DNA from: Littorina saxatilis | Taxonomy: Eukaryota; Mollusca; Gastropoda; Littorinimorpha; Littorinidae | Assembly: GCF_037325665.1 (NCBI RefSeq) | Contig: NC_090248.1 | Coordinates: 12,781,765 to 12,845,764 of the forward strand | Direction of reading: 5' to 3' | DNA length: 64,000 bases | In this document: in pieces, positions 34,446 to 46,600 of the stretch | How the letters are laid out: each line of letters begins with the position of its first letter | How positions within the stretch are numbered: the stretch's first letter is position 1 | The notes under the pieces: generated by a model | Seen by the model: the letters and a program-made list of their open reading frames with translations, nothing else | Told to the model about the DNA's origin: nothing | Databases searched by the model: none | Program-made: the position numbers and the translations under genes

Positions 34446-37400
34446 TCAGACTTCATACTTTTTCATCAGTGCATCAATTTCTCCTTCTTGGTGGGCTGAT
34501 TTCCCTCTCAGGTACTGGAAGATCTCTTTAATACCTGCACAAAATCGAAGGGTAAAACAGACAAACGTGTCAGAATGTACAACTTAAAACTGTTGACAAG
34601 ACCGGAGATACAAAAACAAATCTGTGTTATTTATGTTACGTTACACAGTTAACGACATCTGGCTGTCTAACGTTGAGGCATGGACAACACCCAGTGTACA
34701 CGGTGAGAACAAATTCATCTTTCATAGCATTAACTTCACGCAATGTCCCAACCTCGTGTCGCCGCTGTGACATGAAAAAGACCTAGCTTGGTCAGTCTGC
34801 CAGCAATGCAGGTGGCTGGTTACACCTCGACGCACACCTCCGTAAGTGCGACTTTTATCGCTGATTAGCTTTCCACTGGGAGGAATCGACCAGGATTTCC
34901 AAGCAATAAAAATTAATGAAGTATGAAATGAGACCTGCATTGATTGCAGGACGGGCGCAATGGCCTAGAAGATAAGACTCCGGCCTCCCAAACATAAAGT
35001 TGAGTGTTCGAATCACGGCCTTGCCTGGTGGGTTCTTCTTCTTCTGCGTTCGATGTTGATGGCCGTGCTAGCCTGGTGGGTTAAGGGTGGAGATTTTACT
35101 GATCTCCCAGGTCAACTTATGTGCAGACCTGCTAGTGCCGTATCCCCCTTTGTGTGTACACTCAATCACTAGACCAAGATTCTGTAATCCATGTCGGAGT
35201 TCATTGGGTCATAGAAATACAAACCATGTATCCTCGAAATCAACGTATGGCTGCCAAAGCGGCGGTCTGAAAACAGTCATACAAGTAAAACCCCACTTGT
35301 GCAAAAACATGAGTACCCCACTTGTGCAAAAACATGAGTACCCCACTTGTGCAAAAACATGAGTACCCCACTTGTGCAAAAACATGAGTACCCCACTTGT
35401 GCAAAAACATGAGTACCCCACTTGTGCAAAAACATGAGTGTACGTGGGAGTTTTCAGTCCATGAACGCAGAAAAAGAACAAGATTGCAGCATGTCCTACC
35501 ATTTTTAACACCATTTACAAAACAGCTTTATTAATTGCAGGTACACAATATCACACACACACACACACACACATGAACACACGAAGACTAAACAGAGACA
35601 TGTCGAAAGAGATATGCATGCAATCACCTTGTTTTTCTTTGGAGGACAGGAACATGACGATCATTGAGAAGCGCTTGACTTCCGAAAGGCTCTTTAGGCG
35701 GTCGAAGCAGTCTTCATTGGCTCTGGAACAAAAGTAAAGAAAATCTGCTGAAAAAGAAAATGTTTCTCTCGCATTTAAATCAAACAATTATCACACTTTA
35801 GATATTTGTACAGTAATTATGAAATTAACTGATATTCCTTTTACTATAAGTGATGTTAGCCGTCATCAAACTTTCATTCTTTCAATGCCAGGTAACAGTT
35901 TAATATGTATGTACCAAGCCGTTCTCACTGTTGTCTTTGTCTCCCTTGCCTGAAGCTCATTCAATAAAACTTGTGTATTTGTAACGTATGCACCCCAGTA
36001 ATAACAATTGTGAGCATACCTTCTTGTTTCAGTTTTTTGTTGTTGTACATTTTTGGTAATCATCCTGAAAAGTCCTGCTTCTGTGTTTTTACACCCCCGG
36101 TATAGGGGTGTGTATAGGTTTCACTCGATGTGTTTGTTTGTTTGTTTGTTTGTGTGTTTGTGTTCGCATATAGATCTCAAGAATGAACGGACCGATCGTC
36201 ACCAAACTTGGTGAACAGGTTCTATACATTCCTGAGACGGTCCTTACAAAAATTGGGACCAGTCAAACACACGGTTAGGGAGTTATTGCTGGATTAAGAT
36301 TCTACAAGGATTTATACAGAAACATATTCATGGTCAAAGGGAAATAACCTTCTCAGTTGGTGGCAGTGAGAATGGGTGCAGTGAGAATGGTTATTTCCCT
36401 TTGACCAACGGGGGTGTTTTTCCTATCGGAGGAATTTCTTGTTTGTGTGGAATCTGCTTATGATTCAGTTCTGCATTTTTATTATCTTCAAAGAGTGACC
36501 ATTGCTGGTACTATAATGCTATTACAAAAGTACAAATACTCACGGTATGCAGCATTCCTGAAGACAATCCATGATCTTCAAGAGAATGGGTGCCTCCAGA
36601 CTCTGACCAAACAATTTGGGGTACAGAGCAGGGTCAATCCTCTGCACACCAAAAAAGAGCTGATTGAAAATCTAAGCAAAAAACAGTTTGTGCATAATAC
36701 ATGTAATAAAGAAAGTGGTCATGGCACAGTGGTTAGTGCACCACTCTTTCTTTCTGGTCTTGGGTCCAACCTCGGCTGGAACAGCAAGAGATACTGATCA
36801 AATTTCTCAAATTTGAGCGCATATGACTTTGTGACACTGTTAATTAATACTTCTTTTTGTAACTGTAAGACAGACGACAGGAATTCTACAAATGGTGGGG
36901 AAGGGGATTTAGGTGTAAGACTGACAACAAAAATGCTGCAAAAAGGGTGTTGGGGGGGGGAGCAAAAACAAAGTATAATAGAAGGTGAGATCAATGCCTG
37001 TGCCTCCTGATAACCTGCACAAAAGATAGAGATCTCATGCTCCTCACCTTGAAGTATGCATAGAAAGCCTGGAGATCATTCTTCAGCACTTTGAAATCGC
37101 CCTGGAACTGGAAGGACGTTTGCGGCGGTTCTCTCTCAAGAGGATGAGCAACTACTCCCCCACGTGGAGAGATGGGCTTAGGGGTGGAAGTTTCCTTCTG
37201 CGAACCTTTTGAATCCTTTTTCTTGTTTGCTTGTGCAACAGTCTTCACTGGAGGCACAATACTGTTGTCCAACTTGGAATCTTTAGAGCCTGCAACGTCT
37301 TTTTCACAGGTGTGTGAATTGTGAGAGTATGTTTGTGAACCATTTTCAGTGCTAGCAAAAACCTGGCTTTCTGCATCACCATTAAGTTTTGAGTCTCTGC

Positions 37401-40400
37401 TTTTATTTGTGTCACCGCTAGCTTTGCCGGTGAATTTCTCAAATATCTGTCTGTCCTTAGCTTCAATCTCTTTCTTAACACTGCTTTGCTGTGCTTCGAC
37501 CTTGGCAATGGCTGCTTTCCGCTCTGTGTTCTCTTTGATGCCGATCTCTTCAATCTCTATCCTCCTCAGTGGTTTCTGCAAGTAAGCAAAAGTTCATTTT
37601 ACTTCCATGCATACTCTATGCAACTGTAAGTGTAACATCATTAAAGAGTTGGGCTGGTCAGTCAAACAAAATAGTATTTTTACTTGATATGTTCTTTCAG
37701 ACTTTGGTATAGCATTGCTAAAAATGACACTGAAGAATAGTCTCGGAACCTCCTGCTTTGCGTTTTTGACATTTTACCTCCAAAAAAAGAATCATCAACA
37801 AGCAGTTGACCCAAATCTAGAGGAAAACGACAATAAGAGATGAAACAATGTAATGTTTGTACTTACCTCATTTAGGTGTGTCATTGGAAACTCTTAACAA
37901 ATCATTGTGAAATGCAAATAAATCAAGTACTAATGTTAAGTGTGCTTCAAACAACTGGAATGGTATTCAAACGTAACTGCTTGAAAATACCCATTCAATG
38001 TACACCACACATGGTTACCTTAGATCTCTGTTCCGGCGGTTTGTACACAGCTTTCACTTCACTGGTGGAAATCTTCTCCAATGATGATGCTTCTGGTCTT
38101 GGGCCATCTTTCTCCCTCTGTATTTCCTGAAGATAAAAGAGGTTATATGTCAGGGTTGTTTCTTTTGGTGAAATAGCGCTTGGTATCTTTTTTTTATTAA
38201 CACATCTTGCACACACATACACAGACACACACAAAAAAGAGACACACACACACATGCACACACACCCACATACAAACACACACACACGTACACACTCCCT
38301 CTCTCACAGCACCCTTTCAAACACATGTCAACCCATCTTCCCTTCTCCAACTCTGTTCTACTTTTTGTTGTTTAGATTTCTGTTCTACATATTCATATTC
38401 ATTTTATTCACACTAATCACAGACACATTAGCACCTTCTGCAAAGCACACACACATGTGTACACATACACCTATTTCGCATTCCCCCACCCATCTCGCAC
38501 CAACACTCTTCCTAAACCAACCTTCCGCAGCCTTTCAGTTTCCTTCTGGGCCTGCACGTTGCCTGGCTCCAGCTGCAGGACTCGGTTGTAATCCTCCAGC
38601 GCCGGCTCAAGACGTTGAAGACCCACTCTAGCTGCCGCTCGTCTCAGGTACGCCTTCACATACAGAGGGTCAAGAGCGATGGCCGATGTGCAGTCCACTT
38701 CTGCTGCTCCATACCTGTAAATGAAGCCAAAAAATCTCTCTTGTATTACTTAATGTCGAGTTACTTCAAGGAAGTCTAAATCATCAGCTGAAAATGAAAG
38801 CTTGACGAAACACCAGTGCCCACTTATTATTTTAACACATACCACACCCCCACCCTCACCCTTTCCTTCTACTCTCAACACTTACTCACAACCCCATGGA
38901 TGAACAAAACACAATCATAATCACCAGACTCATGCTCAAGATGCAGAAAACTCACTTCTCCATCTTGATCAGTGCCAACGCACGGTTTGCTGGGAGGAGG
39001 GCGTTGGTGGGATCCAGCTCTATGCCGCGTGAATAGCACTCCACGGCCACTTCATAGGCCCCTGCAGACAGGTGGGAATTGCCCTGCAAAAAGATGGGCC
39101 AATGTTTCGATAGAAAACTTGTTATCTCTCAGCAGTAAATGAACTCCATGTAGTTCAACCAAGTTCCAAGTCACATTCGTTTAGCCAATTAAATACGTGT
39201 ACATGTACTATTAGCATTAACAGACTTTGGTATAGCATTGCTGAAAATGTCTGTTTGTTCTTTTAGCCAAATACATGTAATAATAGCATTAACCTAAAGG
39301 TGTGATGCAAACTCACACAAATATTAACCCTTAAACTGGTGCAATTCTGCAACACATGTTACATAGCCACTGGTGAATTAACAGAGAGAAAAATAAAGAG
39401 AAACGGTCATTTAGGTTTTCGCATCCATGGGAGGTAATCGGAACCGACCAAACAGACTGAGCCAGTAGCGCGACATATGTCGTGACAACCAGGTGACAGT
39501 ATACGTAAAGTAGCGCGACATATGTCGCGACAACCAGCCTATGGGTTAATACATCAATATCTACTGTGATATATATATATATGTACAACCAAAATAAAAG
39601 TTAAAACAAACCTACAATCAAACAAGCTTTTGAAATGTCACATTAAACTGTAAAAAGACAATGGCATACTTTTCATACTAAGTGAGAAAAAAATCAAATG
39701 TACCACCAGTCAGGGATTGCTACTAATTGTATTATACTACTAGTACCACTATAGATCTTTGACTAGCCTATGCACTGGTTACACTTACTGTGTTCTTTTC
39801 TTCGTTGGCGAGATGCTTCTTTCTCTCCATCTCCCATTCCTCATCCGTTTCATACTCTGAAGAAGACTTTTTCTCTTCTCCATCAATCTCTTGCAAGGCT
39901 TTGTCCTAGCAAAAAAGATAGCAAAATCAAGACAACTGACAAAACAAATTATTTCTATATTGTTATGATATTCATGACTTTTATGTAAAAGAAAACATGT
40001 AACGAAGAGGGAGTTCTTTGCAGTTACATTTTTAAGTTCAACTTTGAATGTGTACCATAATGCATACAATTGAGAGAAAAAGACAAATTTTGAAAGTGTC
40101 ACTTTTATGTGAATTTCTCTATAGTCATTAGACAATAGCTGATTTTAAGATGACAAATTACACAACTTTATCTGATAGTTTTGTTTATCTGAATCCTGAT
40201 GCACACTTACCACATCAAATTTATCCCAGGCTTTGAAGTCAAAGCCACTAATTTTCTTTGGTTTGCCTTGTTCTGGCTTCTTCTTCTTTTTCTTTTTCAG
40301 CTTTTTCTTGACCAGGCTGTTCCTTACTGGTGGCATTTTCTGAAAGTTCAGTTCAATTCACATAACAGTTACTATAATTATAATAAATGTACATTCATTA

Positions 40401-43400
40401 TGTAATTAATTCACTAATTGTAAGCTTCATACTCACTTCAGATTCTCCTTTCCTTTTTACATCAAGGGTAGAAGGACAGGTATTCTGTACACTCTGATGG
40501 AGATCTTTGAGAAATTAATTATTTGATCTGTATGCATGGCTCTACTTATATACATTCAAGCAAAATCAATAGCTAAAAACCTGGCCCCTTAGATGTAGCA
40601 AATTGATACCTCACACATTCTTCAGTAAAACGTACATTACCAGACAATTGTCTTACTTATCAACGCACAAAACTAGAAAAAGTCTTGAGTTGCAACCTTT
40701 AATAAGATTTTCAAATGCTGCTCTTAACACAGTCCCGAATATCCTTTACAAAAATATTGAATTTGGCAAAAAAAAGAAGATCGGACAGAAAAAATATTGA
40801 TAGATTTGTAGCCAAACGAATCCTTGCGAATGTCTTACGAATGGTTGCGAGTGCTCGCGAATTTCTGCCGATCATTGCGAATGCATACAAATCCATATAG
40901 AATTTTTTCCGAATTTATTACCAATGTTGCGAGTGGCCTTGCAAGTGCTTGCAAACACCTTACGAATGAAGCCATTGTGCAATTGAATGCTATAAAAGCT
41001 TTTGCAACCGCATCTCTTTGTCACTTGTTCTCCAGCCGCCAGACAGTGCACATCAGTTTACTTTTCACTGTTGGTATTTTCAGGCCTGAAAGTGGTGACT
41101 ATTTTACTTGCCATGGCGAGAAGAAATATGTAAATAGCGAGTAGAAATATTAATCTACTCGACAAATGCGAGTGTAGTTGCTGAAACAAATGGTTGGTTT
41201 GGTGAGTAAAATTTGCTCTCTGGCTAGTAAATTATGAGAAGTACTAGCCAAAGGCCAGTCATAAACAGGGGAGGGGATCGGAGTCGGAAGTTTAGTTTTT
41301 ATTGAAATTTTACTTGTTTGCTTGATAGTCAATATAAACATTATAATAAGTCCCAAGTATTATAAGTCCCAAATATAGTAAGTCATAAATATAATTACAG
41401 CAGTCCCTCTCATGAACGGACACCCTTGGGCCATAGCAAAACTGTCCGTACATTGCAGGTGTCCGGTCACGGGAGGGGTGACCACACCACCCCCTCCCCC
41501 ATACACACACAAACAACAGCATTGAGTCTATGCTAATCACTTCTTGTGGCTGCTAAACAATAAACTCCTAATACTTCTTTAAACGTTCTGTAAAAATGAT
41601 TTGTATGAAAAGTGTTGAAAAGAAGAGATAAAATAAATCCTCAAGGCAGTGAACACACTCACCATGCACTGACATACGAAAGCAGCCACACAAACACAGC
41701 ACAGAGGAGCGTGTGCAGATGCCTTGCAAGAATAAGCTTGAAGACCAGTTTGAATAAATAGCAGCAGATAGAGCTGCATGTCATAATCATGTAATTTATT
41801 TTCATCTTTATTGACTGCATGCCGATCATGTGGCATGGCAGTGACTTTTCACTCTTCAGTCGGAAATACACTGTACATAACACAGCTCTCACTCTCCCTC
41901 ACTAAATGCCTACCCCAAGCCGTGACAACTGATGCTTGGAAATTGTGTGGAAGAGTACACCTCTCTATTTCTCTCCAATGCTCTTCCTGCTGACATGCAG
42001 TGACACCGGACACCCCACCGAGTTTAGCCAGCTACCCCTCCATCCCCCCCTCCCTCCCTCTCTCTCTCACTCCCTCCAGCCATGGCCAGAGAGGTCAGCT
42101 CCAACTGTTCACTCAGAGCAAAACCAGTTGACTGTGTCGTAACTTTTGACAAAGCAAGACAACTGAAGGGTTCACAGATTAGGCAACCGACTCATGGTCA
42201 AGGCTGAGGGGAAACAAGAGTATCTTGTCAATGAAAGAGGTTACACACAGACACACGATGCTGAGAACTGTGGCCGGTTTTTCACTCTCTTTCGCTCAGG
42301 ACCTTCATCGACTGTGGTTTCTGTTGTTTACGTCAACAGACAAGAATAATGAGCACAGTGCAGTTTCATGTTGGCATCTTCGCATGTACTCCACTTCTGA
42401 CCAAAACTACCCCCCCTCCTGATGGGTACAGGTGCACTCAAGTTACCAGTGACTGTCGTCACGCCATTGTGGCTGTGATCTTTGTACCAAGAGCCGGACT
42501 GCTCTGTTATCGATTTTGTTGTGGTGAAAATTTGACGATGGTCTGTCCGTACATTGGAGGTATGACCTGCTGTTGGGACCGAAAATGAGTGTCCGCGTCC
42601 ACGTTTTGCAGGTGTCCGTTTAAGGGGGGGCAAATATAGAAGGAAAACACTCCGTGCCGAGCAAATGTGTCCGTACATGTCAGGTGTCCGCTCACGCCGG
42701 GGGCCGTACATTCGGTGGTGTCGCCAAATGGTATAACATTATTACAATTTGTGACTTTTATGGGTTTTTTTTTAATGTATATTATGGTGACCATGTCCCG
42801 ATCTGTAAGATTTATTGGCGAATTCTACTCGCAAGGGCAATTCTGCACTGTGTCAGAGCGGCATAAGGACCATATATGCTGATGCAGGTTTACTCAATGG
42901 ATGAGTTGGTAATGCTGAACTTTAGCGTTGTAAATTCAGGTTTTCTACTGAAATGTACGCTTCTAATTTTGCAGAACATGCTCTTATAGTTGTAAGCACA
43001 ACATTTACTGAACAAGTCATTTTACTTTTTTAGATACCTTTGAAGTTTAAGGAATGAACTGAACAGAAACCTTTCATTTACATTGATTTTAGAGAATAGA
43101 AGGAAAACATCGGCACAGCCATTATTTTTAGCAGGAAGGGAGACAATTCTGTTGATATTATGTATGCCTTTTCCCTACCATATGGCCGCCATTTTCCTTG
43201 ATCAAAGGACCAAATTAATTATTCATGCTTTTAGTTGGAGCTCAATCCGTCAATTAATTTTACGATAAATATTCCCTGGTTTGATCAAAGGGACTTTTAA
43301 GTTTTATCAAAAATAAATTAATACATGTAATGACACTGGATTGTCAGCTTTTATTTCACAACACTATAGTTCAACATTACCAACAAGATTGTTTACTTTA

Positions 43401-45132
43401 TACATGTTGTTCTTTTTTTTAATTTTTACTGAGGCAATTCCTATACAGGGCAACTGTCCTCACTGTTTGGTGAGCCTGAGGTCACAAAAATGAAAGAGAA
43501 AGTGTATATAGTGTACCTATGACAGGGATGTTGCTACAAATTCATACCTATAGGACAAATGTCCTAGCTCTTCAGCATCAATAGGACATTTGACCGCTTT
43601 CAGAAATTTCAATAGGACGTCAGAATTTTTTCCTTTTCAAGAATGACGCTCGCCGTGTTCCACACTGTTTTTGACCCTAATGTAGCACAGGATGCCATTG
43701 AATAGCCAAACGTGTTCAGCTTTTGTTGAACTTTGGCAGGCTTTATTTTTACTTTTCGGTGGCATAACTCAGTGCGCTTCGTCAAAATGTATCGAACTGA
43801 AAGCAAAATCAGACGCAAGACTTAGTCAGTAGGAGTTGTCTCCCATACTTCTAACTTTAATGTGCTGCAGACGGGCGTCACCCAAACGCAAGATCCGCAC
43901 TGCATAACTTTAGTGCACCTGTACGCGAGGGTGCTTGGTCACTTTTTGAAAATGTGTACCTTAAAAGGAACACTATGGAATATCGCGCTGTCCGAAGGAA
44001 TTGAGTTATTATCGGAAATTGCCAGCGCTCAGTTGAAAACGATAGGACATCTGACCACCATGCGGCAATGTGAATCGGACATTTGAGCCTCTTAGTCTTA
44101 ATCGGTCTATGTCCAATGTCCGACGCCTAACGACATCCCGGCTATGAAAATGAAAAACAGAATTTGTTTGGAAGGCAACCTATACTGCTTATAATTTTTG
44201 GGTTTCACCCCAGCCCTGAAAGTGGTGAGTATTTTACTCACCATGGCGAGTAGAAACATGTAACTGGCAAGTAGAAATGTTCATCTACTCGCCAAATGCA
44301 AGTAAAGTTGCTGAAACAAATTGTTGGTTTGGCTAGTAAAGTTTGCTTTTTTGCTAGACACGCCAGTAAATACAGCACCCTAAACTCATGTGACATGTAC
44401 ATTTAACTGCAGACTGAATGTTTACTCCTTCAATTTCAAGCAGTACAATTATCTTGAGGGGGAAATCATGGCAAGATTTTGCAACTGAAGCAAATTTGTG
44501 ATGTTATTCGATCGATTTTACCCCAAATTTGATTTATTAGAAAACTCACCTTGAATAAGAAAATAAATATTTTGCGTTGAAGCTAATTTCAAAGTCAAAA
44601 TACCATTTATCATCACAAACTAGAATGCAAATGAGGGAATACATGGTCCTAAGTTCGATCAGCAGCACCGCTCGGTGCGTTTTTGAATAAATCGAATTTG
44701 GGGGATAGTCACATATATACAATCATGTCACGTGAGTATAGGCCTAATAGGGTGCTGTATTTACTGGCGTGTTCTTGCTGGTACATTTTTTGGACTTTTA
44801 GGGCTGTGCACCCTGAATCAGTCCAAGTTAGAAGTACCAACTCTATCAGAATAAAATCTATCTATCTCTGCAAGTGCAACGCCTTTTTTTTATTTTTTTT
44901 TATCTATCTGGGAAAATGATTTTGCAATATTACTATCAAAACCACACAAAGACAAACACATGTGCCAAACCTCCGGTCCATCGGTTTTCTTCTTTTTGAG
45001 ATCTTGTTCTTTTGTTTTCATCTCGTCTTCCCAGTTCCCTAGATCAGCAATAAACTCCTGTAGATCCGTTTGATTTTGCCTCATCTGATGCTGAAGATTC
45101 ACCATCTTTTCTTCGTGAGGTGAAACTGCCAT
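34446..45132 (-). CDS. RPAP3: RNA polymerase II-associated protein 3, R2TP/HSP90 co-chaperone
   Basis: RPAP3 tethers HSP90/HSP70 to the RUVBL1-RUVBL2-PIH1D1 R2TP complex, which assembles RNA polymerases, snoRNPs and PIKKs in the cytoplasm. Exons in transcript order are 44971-45132, 40211-40339, 39789-39905, 38956-39083, 38522-38714, 38019-38126, 37048-37575, 36544-36641, 35628-35722 and 34446-34534, all with GT/AG and consistent phase. The CDS is 1647 bp, 548 residues. The N-terminus (NQTDLQEFIADLGNWEDEMK) matches the human start. A lysine-rich stretch and GFDFKAWDKFDV follow, then one TPR block (GNSHLSAGAYEVAVECYSRG; ALLPANRALALIKMEK; YVKAYLRRAAARVGL), a low-complexity linker, and the RPAP3 C-terminal domain (TSFQFQGDFKVLKND, RIDPALYPKLFGQSLE, LKSLSEVKRFSMIVMFLSSKEK). 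Human RPAP3 has two TPR blocks; only one is seen here, as in some invertebrates. Introns 1 and 8 are repeat-rich. Confidence 0.93.
34715..35476 (+). mobile_element. SINE fragment followed by a rearranged tRNA-headed SINE
   Basis: 34715-34925 is the 3' half of the 3580-type SINE (ggtggctggttacacctcg...). From 34949 a second SINE begins (ggacgggcgcaatggcctag, gagtgttcgaatcacggc B box). It contains a partial repeat of its gcctggtgggtt segment (35025, 35071) and runs to cgcagaaaaagaac. Lies in the last RPAP3 intron. Confidence 0.72.
35291..35440. repeat. 25-bp tandem repeat inside a SINE, six units
   Basis: The unit ccccacttgtgcaaaaacat plus gagta starts at 35291, 35316, 35341, 35366, 35391 and 35416. 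It amplifies the ccactcgtgcaaaaacacgag segment present once in the related SINE at 27885. Confidence 0.95.
36091..36418. mobile_element. Short DNA element with ACACCCCCG ends
   Basis: Ends acacccccgg and cgggggtgt; internal inverted pair atggtcaaagggaaataacc and ggttatttccctttgacc. Contains gaacggaccgatcgtcacca, a motif common in invertebrate repeats. RPAP3 intron 8. Confidence 0.7.
38202..38292. repeat. CA-rich low-complexity tract
   Basis: Imperfect (CA)n run just past the RPAP3 exon 38019-38126. Confidence 0.85.
39324..39549. mobile_element. piggyBac-like MITE, second family
   Basis: TTAA at 39324-39327 and 39546-39549 bound a 218-bp element with ends CCCTTAAACTGGT and ACCAGCCTATGGG. A palindromic gtagcgcgacatatgtcg occurs twice inside. 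RPAP3 intron 3. Confidence 0.78.
41070..41250. repeat. Dispersed repeat, copy 1 of 2
   Basis: Shares cctgaaagtggtga-tatttta, atggcgag, gttgctgaaacaaat and ttggtttgg with 44210-44360. Both are in RPAP3 intron 1, same orientation. Confidence 0.75.
41400..42720. mobile_element. Possible DNA element with repeated gtgtccg motifs
   Basis: Both ends carry variants of ctgtccgtacat-gcaggtgtccg (41445-41470 and 42665-42695; more near 42540 and 42605). Exact boundaries and class could not be set. Confidence 0.35.
43525..44145. mobile_element. DNA element with CAGGGATGT-like ends
   Basis: Left cagggatgttgcta and right taacgacatcccgg are near-complements. Internal ggacatttga and aatgtccgac motifs repeat. 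No recognisable coding part. Confidence 0.5.
44210..44360. repeat. Dispersed repeat, copy 2 of 2
   Basis: Partner of 41070-41250. Confidence 0.75.
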
Positions 45133-45272
45133 GTTGAGGTTGATAAAAGATCAAAACAAGCAGTAAATTCGCCAGAAAAGCAGCGTGTTGCTAAGGAATG
45201 TTCCAGCGCTGTCTAACTCATGGGCGCAGACATGTTTGATGACGTCAGTTCCTGTATAATGAATACGAGAAA
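45133..45272. promoter_or_regulatory. Short divergent promoter between RPAP3 and a small plus-strand gene
   Basis: Only 140 bp separates two ATGs that face away from each other (RPAP3 at 45132, small gene at 45273). The interval contains gatgacgtcagt at 45238-45249, an exact TGACGTCA CRE/ATF site. I see no TATA box. Function is inferred from layout and this one motif. Confidence 0.5.
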
Positions 45273-46592
45273 ATGTCGTCTGCTGGAATAGCGGCAGCGA
45301 GAACTTTACCGAGAACTTTGCCGACTGCAGTAAACCATCACAGATACTGTCAGGCTTTTACACACAGTACAAACACCCTTACATTTAAACACTCACCGCT
45401 TGAGAACATCCTAGGTAAAGAGCGAGCAATCTTGATCTTGATATATTACCGTCGCCAACAGGTCCCAAACTTGGGAATATTCCGACCCGTTGCCGTTGGC
45501 AGAAAAATTGGGGAGAGCACTTGGTGTTTTAATCAGCGGTTGGCAGTTTTCCTCTGCCCATTCGTTGACCGTTGACGACTGGATCGTGTTGTCATCAAGG
45601 TTGTTCCAGTCAATAACTTCTTGTGAAAAAAGAGTACCTGTACACTGGTGTCAGTTTTAGTACACTCCACTGTGACAGTAAAGCACTGGCTGTTGTTTCT
45701 TGTGATATTTCTGACTGTGGCTGATGATGTAAAGTCTTTGTTCACTCTTGTTTCACTTGTCTTTTTGATTTTTGTTGCTGGAGAAATTTCTCAGGGGGTA
45801 CTGCGGGGACCAGCCCTCTGACCACTTTGAACAGAAATGTGAGTCTCAAATTTTCAAAGAATTTATTTTTGCGTGGTTTATCTTACCCCTGAGCCATCGT
45901 GAACCCAGTCAGTTTCCCTTTTTGGCTCACGTAAGTGTAGCCTATGCGATGGTAAACTTTGTCTGTCTGTGCGTGCGTGCGTGCGTATGTATGTGTGTAT
46001 GTCTGTGGTAGAAACTTTAACATTTTTGGCTAAACACCGAAATACTCATTTCACGTGGTTAATTTTCAAGCACCATCTTCAAATTATTGAAGCAATGATC
46101 AACATTGTGTCGGCATGTGTGTAGTTAAAGCGTGTATCCAAAGAAAACGGGTGGTGGGGGGTTTTGAAGGGGTACAAGCAGTTGACTGGTTTGTGTCGTG
46201 TTTGGCATGTAGACGGCAGGAGTCAGGTGTCAAGATCAGGTCAGGGGTCGCGCGAAGGATTGTGGTCCAGTTCTCACCTCGCCGATTCGCCGGGGAAGAC
46301 GATTTCATGTTGTTCGGTTTCTAAGCTCCAGAAAAGTAAATAAAGAAGATACCAAAGGGAGATTTCCTACAATTTGATCTGCACAGCGTGTTTCCAATGT
46401 CCACGCGAGGAAGAGCTGTCGAAAGCGCGGCAGTCAGTGTCGATCTTGCAGCCGTATCCCGGTAAGTTCAGAGACAGATCTAGTGTCTCCCACTCTGATA
46501 ACGTGTCACCTACTGTTAATCCGTTTTGTTTTAATTTCTTTTTATTTCAGCAGACACGGATGTCAAACACAGTGCTAGGCAGTCACCTCTAG
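45273..46592 (+). CDS. Small unrecognised protein with a mitochondrial-presequence-like N-terminus
   Basis: I do not recognise this gene. Exons with good splice sites are 45273-45414 (donor GTAAAG), 45795-45838 (donor GTGAGT), 46387-46461 (donor GTAAGT) and a last exon from 46551. From the first ATG the frame stays open through all joins to a TAG at 46592, giving 99 residues. Residues 1-35 are rich in Ala, Arg, Ser and Thr with no acidic residue (MSSAGIAAARTLPRTLPTAV...), like a matrix presequence. A second frame across exons 2-4 is also open and looks more protein-like (YCGDQPSDHFEQKSCFQC..., ending LVK at 46600), but it cannot be entered from this first exon. So either the first exon is wrong or the product is the shorter basic one. 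It shares a 140-bp promoter region with RPAP3. Confidence 0.38.
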
Positions 46593-46600
46593 TGAAATGA

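Noticed and set aside
35291-35440. Regular direct repeats resembling a CRISPR array
   Set aside because: Units are contiguous with no spacers, lie within a SINE, and the genome is eukaryotic.
36700-36800. tRNA-like segment ggcacagtggttagtgcacc
   Set aside because: Short, with a poor B box; probably a SINE fragment and too degraded to name.
37245-37585. Open frames in other phases over the large RPAP3 exon
   Set aside because: Shadows of the real RPAP3 reading frame.
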